Notes under the pieces: generated by a model
The model's database searches: none
Told to the model about the DNA's origin: nothing
Seen by the model: the letters and a program-made list of their open reading frames with translations, nothing else
In this document: positions 58,023 to 64,000 of the stretch, one piece after another
Layout of the letters: every line of letters begins with the position of its first letter
Numbering within the stretch: position 1 is the first letter of the stretch
Source: Methylibium sp. Root1272
Lineage (GTDB): Bacteria; Pseudomonadota; Gammaproteobacteria; Burkholderiales; Burkholderiaceae_C
DNA: 64,000 nucleotides
Reading direction: 5' to 3'
NCBI RefSeq assembly: GCF_001425905.1
Contig: NZ_LMDY01000012.1
Span: 187,734-251,733, forward strand
Made by a program: the position numbers and the translations under genes

Positions 58023-58805
58023 ATGATGCGTTCCCTTTGGATCTCGAAGACCGGGATGGAAGCCCAGCAGACCCAGCTGGACCACATCTCGCACAACCTC
58101 GCCAACAGCGCGACGAACGGCTACAAGCGTTCGCACGCGGTGTTCGAGGACCTGATGTACCAGACCATCCGCCAGCCGGGTGCCAACAGCTCCGAGCAGA
58201 CGCAGCTGCCCACCGGCCTGCAGCTCGGCCTGGGCACGCGCGCCGTCGCCACCTCTCGCCAGTTCAGCCAGGGCTCGCTGCAGCAGAGCACGAACCCGCT
58301 GGATCTCGCGGTCAAGGGCCAGGGCTTCTTCCAGATCCAGCTGCCCGACGGCACCACCGGCTACACCCGCGACGGCGCCTTCCAGGTCAGCGCGCAGGGC
58401 CAGCTGGTCACCAACAACGGCTACGTCGTGCAGCCCGGCATCACCATCCCGGCCAACGCCCAGAACGTGACCATCGGCGCCGACGGCAACGTGAGCGTCA
58501 CGCTGCCCGGCCAGGCGGCCGCGCAGACGGTCGGCCAGATCCAGCTCGCCAGCTTCGTGAACCCGGCCGGCCTGGAGCCGCGCGGCGAGAACCTCTACAC
58601 CGAGACCGCGGCCTCGGGCACGCCGAACGCCGGCGCGCCGGACAGCAATGGCCTGGGCGCGATCGCCCAGGGCTTCGTCGAAGGCAGCAACGTCAACGTG
58701 GTCGAGGAGCTGGTCGCGATGATCCAGACCCAGCGTGCCTACGAGCTCAACTCCAAGGCCATCCAGACTTCGGACCAGATGCTGCAGAAGCTGGCCCAGC
58801 TGTGA
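58023..58805 (+). CDS. flgG: Flagellar distal rod protein FlgG
   Basis: 260-residue distal rod subunit, exactly the usual length. The start [36 protein letters not shown], the central [31 protein letters not shown] and the closing [33 protein letters not shown] are all conserved. ATG 58023 has GAGGAG upstream. Confidence 0.97.
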   Translation: MMRSLWISKTGMEAQQTQLDHISHNLANSATNGYKRSHAVFEDLMYQTIRQPGANSSEQTQLPTGLQLGLGTRAVATSRQFSQGSLQQSTNPLDLAVKGQGFFQIQLPDGTTGYTRDGAFQVSAQGQLVTNNGYVVQPGITIPANAQNVTIGADGNVSVTLPGQAAAQTVGQIQLASFVNPAGLEPRGENLYTETAASGTPNAGAPDSNGLGAIAQGFVEGSNVNVVEELVAMIQTQRAYELNSKAIQTSDQMLQKLAQL

Positions 58806-58822
58806 GCCTGAAAGGCGATCCC

Positions 58823-59497
58823 ATGTCGTTCGTCCTCCGCCGTGTCGCTTCGCTGACGCCGCTCGTCCTGCTGTTCGGCTGCCAGGCGATGACGCCCAAG
58901 GTCGATATCGCCGACACCTCGCCGGTGCTGCCGCAGGCCGTGGTCGCGCCGCCGGTCAACAATGGCGCGATCTTCCAGGGCGCCAGCTACCGGCCGCTGT
59001 TCGAGGACCACCGCGCGCGCCTGATCGGCGACACGATCACGGTGCAGATCGTGGAGAAGGTCGCGGCCAGCCAGCAGTCCACCAGCAGCATCGACAAGAA
59101 CGGCTCGGTCAACGGCAGCATCTCGGCGCTGCCCTTCTTCGCGCCCAACTCCTTCAAGCGCGCCTCGGCCACCGGCAGCAACGAGCAGGCTTTCGAGGGC
59201 AAGGGAACGACGGCCAGCGCCAACACCTTCAGCGGCACCATCACGGCCACCGTGATCAACGTGCTGCCGAACGGCCACCTCGTCATCAGCGGCGAGAAGC
59301 AGATCGGCGTGAACCAGCATGTCGACGTGCTGCGCTTCTCCGGCCAGGTCGATCCGCGGGCCATCCAACCCGGCAACGCCGTTGCGTCGGCGCAGATCGC
59401 GAACGTGCGCATCGAGCAGCGCGGCCGCGGCGCCCAGGCCGAAGCGCAGGGAATAGGCTGGTTGGGACGCTTCTTTTTGAACGTTCTCCCGCTCTAA
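58823..59497 (+). CDS. flgH: Flagellar L-ring lipoprotein FlgH
   Basis: 224-residue outer-membrane L-ring subunit. The lipoprotein signal ends at LFGC near residue 19; the mature part has GASYRPLFEDHRARLIGDTITVQIVEK and the C-terminal GQVDPRAIQPGNAVASAQIANVRIEQRGRG...GWLGRFF. ATG 58823 is chosen; GTG 58802 in frame would add seven residues. The upstream open frame is a shadow of flgG. Confidence 0.95.
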   Translation: MSFVLRRVASLTPLVLLFGCQAMTPKVDIADTSPVLPQAVVAPPVNNGAIFQGASYRPLFEDHRARLIGDTITVQIVEKVAASQQSTSSIDKNGSVNGSISALPFFAPNSFKRASATGSNEQAFEGKGTTASANTFSGTITATVINVLPNGHLVISGEKQIGVNQHVDVLRFSGQVDPRAIQPGNAVASAQIANVRIEQRGRGAQAEAQGIGWLGRFFLNVLPL

Positions 59498-59539
59498 AGT
59501 TTTCCAGAATGGTGGCATCCCCCCGGGAAAGCCACCACC

Positions 59540-60694
59540 ATGCACCGCCCCTTCCTCCCTGCTGAACAGCGCGCCGACCTGCTGCTGCGCCTGCTGATCG
59601 CGTTCAGCCTGTTCATCGCCAGCGCGGCCGTCTGGTGGCCGGTCGATGCCCAGGCCGCACGCCTGAAGGAAGTGGCCGCCGTACAGGGCGTGCGATCCAA
59701 CCAGCTGATCGGCTACGGCCTCGTCGTCGGTCTCGACGGCACCGGCGACCAGACCACCCAGACCCCGTTCACGACGCAGAGCCTCAACGCCATGCTGCAG
59801 CAGTTGGGCGTCACGGTGCCGCCTGGCACCAGCGTGCAGCTGCGCAACGTCGCTGCGGTGATGGTCACCGCCTCGCTGCCGCCGTTCGCTCAGCCGGGCC
59901 AGCAGATCGACATCAACGTGTCCTCGATGGGCAATGCCAAGAGCCTGCGCGGCGGCACGCTCGTCGTCACGCCGCTGCGCGGCGCCGATGGACAGATCTA
60001 TGCGCTGGCGCAGGGCAACCTGATCATCGGCGGCGCGGGCGCCTCGGCGGGCGGCTCCAAGGTCCAGGTCAACACGCTCAACGCGGGCCGGGTGCCCGGC
60101 GGCGCCACCGTGGAACGCGGCGTGCCGACCCCGCTGGCGCAGGGCGACGCGATCCAGCTCGACCTCAACGCCACCGACTACTCGACCGCGCGCGAAGTGG
60201 CACGCGTGATCAACGGCAAGATGGGCGCGAACACCGCCCAGGCGCTGGACGGCCGCACGGTGCGCGTGCTGATGCCGGCCGACGCGAATGCGCGCGTGGC
60301 CTTCCTGGCCGACATCGAGAACCTGCCGATCGACCTGGCCGCACCCGCCGCGCGCGTGGTCGTCAACGCCCGCACCGGCTCGGTGGTGGTGAACCAGTCC
60401 GTCACGCTCAACCCCTGCGCGGTGGCGCACGGCAACCTGTCGGTCACGATCAGCTCCCAGCCGGTCATCAGCCAGCCGGGGCCGCTGTCGAGCGGCCAGA
60501 CCGTGGTGGCCGAACGCGCCGACATCTCGATCAAGCAGGACGCCGGCTCGTTGATCCAGTTGCCGGCCGGCACGCAACTCACCGACGTCGTGAAGGCGCT
60601 GAACTCGCTCGGCGCGACGCCGCAGGAGCTGCTGGCGATCCTGCAGGCCATCAAGGCGGCAGGCGCGCTGAACGCCGAGCTCGAGGTGATCTGA
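59540..60694 (+). CDS. flgI: Flagellar P-ring protein FlgI
   Basis: 384-residue periplasmic P-ring subunit. A longish Sec signal (first 36 residues, cleavage after DAQA) precedes RLKEVAAVQGVRSNQLIGYGLVVGLDGTGDQT, the diagnostic mature start. The C-terminus LNSLGATPQELLAILQAIKAAGALNAELEVI is conserved. Its assembly depends on FlgA. Confidence 0.97.
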   Translation: MHRPFLPAEQRADLLLRLLIAFSLFIASAAVWWPVDAQAARLKEVAAVQGVRSNQLIGYGLVVGLDGTGDQTTQTPFTTQSLNAMLQQLGVTVPPGTSVQLRNVAAVMVTASLPPFAQPGQQIDINVSSMGNAKSLRGGTLVVTPLRGADGQIYALAQGNLIIGGAGASAGGSKVQVNTLNAGRVPGGATVERGVPTPLAQGDAIQLDLNATDYSTAREVARVINGKMGANTAQALDGRTVRVLMPADANARVAFLADIENLPIDLAAPAARVVVNARTGSVVVNQSVTLNPCAVAHGNLSVTISSQPVISQPGPLSSGQTVVAERADISIKQDAGSLIQLPAGTQLTDVVKALNSLGATPQELLAILQAIKAAGALNAELEVI

Positions 60695-60695
60695 C

Positions 60696-61544
60696 GTGAA
60701 ATCGACCGTCGGCCTCGACGCCAACGCGCTGCGCTCGCTGCAGGCGAACGCGAGCGCCGACCCGCGTGCGGCGATCAAGGAGACGGCGAAGCAGTTCGAG
60801 GCGCTGTTCATGCAGCAGCTGATGAAGAGCATGCGCCAGGCCACGATGTCCAGCGGCATGCTCGACAACTCGGGAACCCAGATGGGCACCGAGCTGCTCG
60901 ACACCCAGTTCGCGCAGAAGCTCACCGGCCTGCCCGGCGGGTTGAGCGCCCAGATCGCGCGGCAGCTCGAGCAGCAACTCAACGGCAAGGTCGCCGCCAC
61001 CACGGCGCCTGCGGCGCAGGCCGCCGGTGCCGCAGGCGCGCAGGTCTGGAACCGCCTGCCCGGCGCATCGCGGGCGCAGGACTTCGTCGCACGCCACAAC
61101 ACGGCCGCCGAGCAGGCCGAGGCCGAGACCGGCATTCCCGCCGCCTTCATCCTGAGCCAGGCCGCACACGAATCGGGCTGGGGCCAGCGCGAGATCAAGA
61201 ACGCCGACGGCAGCAGCAGCCACAACGTGTTCGGCATCAAGGCCGGTACCAGCTGGAAGGGTGCCGTCACCGAGGTCACGACGACCGAGTACGTGAACGG
61301 CCAGCCGCAGAAGGTGAAGGCGAAATTCCGCGCGTACGCGACGCCCGAAGACGCCTTCCGCGACTACGCGAACCTCATCAAGAACAGCCCGCGCTACGCC
61401 AAGGTGGTGGAGCAGGGCGGCACTGCGCAAGGCTTCGCGGTGAACCTGCAGCGCGCCGGCTATGCCACCGACCCGGCCTATGCCGCGAAGCTCGGCCGCG
61501 TCATCAACACCACGCTGCGCCTGCAGCGCACGCTGACCGCGTGA
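60696..61544 (+). CDS. flgJ: Flagellar rod cap and peptidoglycan hydrolase FlgJ
   Basis: 282 residues in two domains: an N-terminal rod-cap domain (KETAKQFEALFMQQLMKSMRQA) and a C-terminal GH73 glucosaminidase domain (AEQAEAETGIPAAFILSQAAHESGWGQ, catalytic Glu in HESGWG) that opens the wall for the rod. Starts at GTG 60696, one base after the flgI stop. Confidence 0.96.
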   Translation: MKSTVGLDANALRSLQANASADPRAAIKETAKQFEALFMQQLMKSMRQATMSSGMLDNSGTQMGTELLDTQFAQKLTGLPGGLSAQIARQLEQQLNGKVAATTAPAAQAAGAAGAQVWNRLPGASRAQDFVARHNTAAEQAEAETGIPAAFILSQAAHESGWGQREIKNADGSSSHNVFGIKAGTSWKGAVTEVTTTEYVNGQPQKVKAKFRAYATPEDAFRDYANLIKNSPRYAKVVEQGGTAQGFAVNLQRAGYATDPAYAAKLGRVINTTLRLQRTLTA

Positions 61545-61554
61545 GGAGAAGCAC

Positions 61555-63516
61555 ATGGCCGGCCTGATGTCCCTCGGCACGCGCGCGATGTTCGCGAACT
61601 ACGCGACGCTGCAGACGATCGGCAACAACATCGCCAACGCCAACACGCCGGGCTACTCGCGTCAGCAGGTCGAACTCGGGACCGCCGGCGGGCAGTCGAC
61701 CGGTGCCGGCTTCTTCGGGCAGGGCGTGAACGTGCAGACGGTCACGCGGGCGAGCGACGCCTTCCTGACGCGCGACGCCTCGATGTCGAAGTCCCAGGCC
61801 GCGCGCGACGCGGCGCGGCTCGAGCAACTGGAGCGGCTCGAGAAGGTGTTCCCGACCGGCGAGTCCGGCCTCGGCTATGCCGCGGGTGACCTGCTCAATG
61901 CCTTCGTCGACGTGGCCAACCGGCCGCAGGATGCCTCGGCGCGTCAGGTGGTGCTGGCGCGTGCGGAGGAACTGGCCTCGCGCTTCCGCGCTGCCGACAG
62001 CCAGCTCGACGCGTTGCAGAGTGGCGTGACCGAGGACGTGAAGAACTCGATCACGGTGGTCAACACGCTGGCCAAGCGCGTCGCCGACATCAACCGCCAG
62101 ATCGCCGCGGCGCAGGGCGGCGGCCACACGCCGAACGACCTGCTCGACCAGCGCGACCAGCTCATCAGCGAGATCGGCAGCTACGTGCAGGTCACCACCA
62201 TCGAGGCCGACGACGGCTCGCTGGGCGTCTTCGTCGGCGGGGGGCAGCGGCTGGTGCTCGGCAGCAATGCCCTGCAGCTCAAGGTCGTGCCGGACACCTA
62301 CGACGCCTCCAAGGTGCGCCTGGCGATCAGCGAGGCCGGCGGCGACCGCCTGCTGCCCGAGGACGCGCTGGTGTCGGGCAAGCTGCCCGGCCTGCTGGCC
62401 TTCCAGAACGAGGACCTGGCCGACGCACGCGCGATGATCGGCCAGCTGGCCAGCGCGATCGCCGGCGCGGTGAACCGCCAGCAGGCGCTCGGCCTGGACC
62501 TGGGGCAGCCGGCGGGCAGCGGTGCGCCGCTGTTCGCGCTCGCTGCGCCCGCGGCCCTGCCGGCATCGACCAATGCCCGCGACGCGAGCGGCAACTTCCT
62601 GTCGTCGGTCTCGATCACGGTGGCGGACTCCAAGCGCCTGCAGGCCAGCGACTACGAACTGCGCGTCGACGCCGGCACGCCGGGGCAGTATTTCCTGACG
62701 CGGCTGAGCGACGGCCTGACGCGCAGCGTCGCCGACGGTGACACGATCGACGGCTTCACCATCGACATCGGCACGCCGGCGCCGGGCGCGACCGACCGCT
62801 TCCTGCTGCAGCCGGTCAGCCAGGCCGCGCAGAGCATGGCGCGGGTGCTCAACAACCCGAACGGCATCGCCGCGTCGTCGCCGGTGGTCGCCACGGTGGG
62901 CGCCGGCAACAGCGGCACCGCGACGGTGGGCACGCTCACCGTCGCGAGCACCGCGCTGAACCCGACGCAGACCGCCAACATCAGCTTCACCGACGACAGC
63001 GGCAACTACGACTGGGAGCTGCGCGACGCCAGCAATGCGGTGGTCAGCAGCGGCACCGGCACCTGGACCGCGGGATCGACGATCGCGCTGAACGGCTTCG
63101 AGCTCACGCTGGCAGGGGTACCGCGCAGCGGCGACACGCTGCAGGTCGCGCCGACCACGTTCCCGGCCGCGAACAACGGCAACGCGCTGTCGCTGCTGGC
63201 GCTGCGCGACGCAGGACTCGTCGGCGAGGAACTGCTGTCCGGGGGCGTCGTGTCGGCGGGCGAAAGCATCACCAGCGCCTACGCGAGCGCGATGGCGGAC
63301 ATCGGCGTGCGAGTGCAGAGCGCCCGCTCGTCGAGCAACATCTCCACCGCGGTGGCGACCAATGCCGAGGCGGCGCGCGCCGGCGTGTCCGGCGTGAACC
63401 TCGACGAGGAAGCCGCGCGGCTCATCCAGTTCCAGCAGGCTTACCAGGCCGCGGCCAAGGTCTTGCAGGTGGCGCAGAGCGTGTTCGACACCCTGCTCAG
63501 CGTCGCCGCTCGCTGA
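61555..63516 (+). CDS. flgK: Flagellar hook-filament junction protein FlgK (HAP1)
   Basis: 653-residue junction protein. N-terminal ALQTIGNNIANANTPGYSRQQVEL-type helix (MFANYATLQTIGNNIANANTPGYSR) and C-terminal EEAARLIQFQQAYQAAAKVLQVAQSVFDTLL bracket a long variable region, larger than in enterobacteria (about 547). Probable client of the FlgN encoded upstream. Confidence 0.96.
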   Translation: MAGLMSLGTRAMFANYATLQTIGNNIANANTPGYSRQQVELGTAGGQSTGAGFFGQGVNVQTVTRASDAFLTRDASMSKSQAARDAARLEQLERLEKVFPTGESGLGYAAGDLLNAFVDVANRPQDASARQVVLARAEELASRFRAADSQLDALQSGVTEDVKNSITVVNTLAKRVADINRQIAAAQGGGHTPNDLLDQRDQLISEIGSYVQVTTIEADDGSLGVFVGGGQRLVLGSNALQLKVVPDTYDASKVRLAISEAGGDRLLPEDALVSGKLPGLLAFQNEDLADARAMIGQLASAIAGAVNRQQALGLDLGQPAGSGAPLFALAAPAALPASTNARDASGNFLSSVSITVADSKRLQASDYELRVDAGTPGQYFLTRLSDGLTRSVADGDTIDGFTIDIGTPAPGATDRFLLQPVSQAAQSMARVLNNPNGIAASSPVVATVGAGNSGTATVGTLTVASTALNPTQTANISFTDDSGNYDWELRDASNAVVSSGTGTWTAGSTIALNGFELTLAGVPRSGDTLQVAPTTFPAANNGNALSLLALRDAGLVGEELLSGGVVSAGESITSAYASAMADIGVRVQSARSSSNISTAVATNAEAARAGVSGVNLDEEAARLIQFQQAYQAAAKVLQVAQSVFDTLLSVAAR

Positions 63517-63542
63517 CCGACCGATACGACGAGGATTCCTCC

Positions 63543-64000
63543 ATGCGCGTGAGCACATCCAGCACCTACGACGCCACCATCGCCAACCTGCAGCGCCGAG
63601 CCCAGGAACTGAGCCGCAGCCAGGAGCAGATGAGCAGCCTGAAACGCGTCAACCGCGCCAGCGACGACCCGACGGCCGCTGCCCGGGCCGAGCGCGCGCT
63701 CGCCGTCGAGGCGCGCAGCGCCGCGACCCAGCGCGCCATCGACGCCAGCATGAACGCCGTGAGCCAGACCGAGTCGACGCTCGGCGATGCGCTGGGCCTG
63801 CTCCAGCAGGCTCGCGACACCGTGGTATCGGCCGGCAACGCCAGCTACAGCGATGCCGAGCGCGCCAACCTCGCGATCAGCCTGCGCCAGATGCGGGCCG
63901 AGCTGCTGACCATCGCCAACAGCCCCGACGGTGCCGGCAGTTACCTGTTCGCAGGGCAGGGCGCGAGCAGCCCGCCGTTCGTCGACACGCCGGCCGGCGT
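63543..64000 (+). CDS. flgL: Flagellar hook-filament junction protein FlgL (HAP3), 3' truncated by window edge
   Basis: First 152 residues of FlgL: VSTSSTYDATIANLQRRAQELSRSQEQMSSLKRVNRASDDPTAAARAERAL is the flagellin-like N-terminal helix, and ELLTIANSPDGAGSYLFAGQ is a family motif. The frame is open to the last base. 26 nt after flgK; AGGA precedes ATG 63543. Confidence 0.95.
   Translation, partial: MRVSTSSTYDATIANLQRRAQELSRSQEQMSSLKRVNRASDDPTAAARAERALAVEARSAATQRAIDASMNAVSQTESTLGDALGLLQQARDTVVSAGNASYSDAERANLAISLRQMRAELLTIANSPDGAGSYLFAGQGASSPPFVDTPAG

Noticed and set aside
63517-63542. GACCGATA before flgL as a sigma-28 -10 box
   Set aside because: No TAAA-like -35 box at 11 nt upstream; flgL is simply continued from flgK.

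Overview
The window is high-GC DNA from a motile betaproteobacterium, most likely order Burkholderiales. The Rubrivivax/Leptothrix/Methylibium-like side of that order is my guess from gene content and cannot be proved here. Supporting evidence is the order lptM-lysA / cyaY / mrcA / pilMNOPQ-aroK-aroB-dgt, gltBD followed by an mla cluster that includes mlaA, a Burkholderiales-type trimeric porin, a polyhydroxyalkanoate-associated protein, and a large flagellar block with FlhF, an FlhG-like protein, FliA, FlgM and FlgN. Coding density is very high. I see no rRNA, tRNA, CRISPR array, prophage or complete insertion sequence.

Layout. 1-5031: a dipeptide/oligopeptide-type ABC importer; the first permease is cut by the window edge and the binding protein lies between the two permeases. 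5050-6512: lysA and the small lipoprotein gene lptM (minus), tightly divergent from cyaY. 6919-9300: mrcA (PBP1a), divergent from the type IV pilus assembly operon pilMNOPQ (9555-14751), which runs into aroK, aroB and dgt. 17839-19110: a porin. 19166-19867: a REP-associated-transposase-like gene whose HUH motif is lost. 19994-26238: gltB-gltD (glutamate synthase), then a terminator and mlaFEDACB (26363-30342, phospholipid transport). 30424-33634: transaldolase, phosphoglucose isomerase and a HAD phosphatase, chained by overlapping codons. 33662-34855: an M20 amidohydrolase (minus). 34975-39178: a molybdopterin oxidoreductase, an ammonium transporter and an unknown protein coupled to it. 39221-43852: a metallopeptidase-like lipoprotein, a PHA-system protein, an acyl-CoA-binding protein, a wax ester synthase/DGAT and a DUF6607-like secreted protein, which together suggest storage-lipid handling.

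43975-64000 is flagellar. On the minus strand are flhB-flhA-flhF-flhG-like-fliA-MCP and flgA, flgM-flgN. On the plus strand are flgBCDEF, an inserted small gene, flgGHIJK and the start of flgL. A sigma-28 promoter with exact spacing lies before flgM, consistent with FliA/FlgM feedback. FlhF/FlhG set flagellar position and number, FlhA/FlhB form the export gate, and FlgB-FlgL build rod, rings, hook and hook-filament junction.

The least ordinary parts are: (1) a 70-residue protein gene inserted between flgF and flgG with its own hairpins, a sigma-54-like promoter motif and a duplicated leader; (2) an FlhG homologue without its ATPase motifs; (3) a transposase-like gene without its catalytic histidines directly before gltB; (4) a soluble chemoreceptor with its sensor at the C-terminus, directly behind fliA; (5) a strong hairpin touching the flhB ribosome binding site; (6) several genes whose -10-like hexamer lies 6-8 nt before the start codon, suggesting leaderless transcripts.
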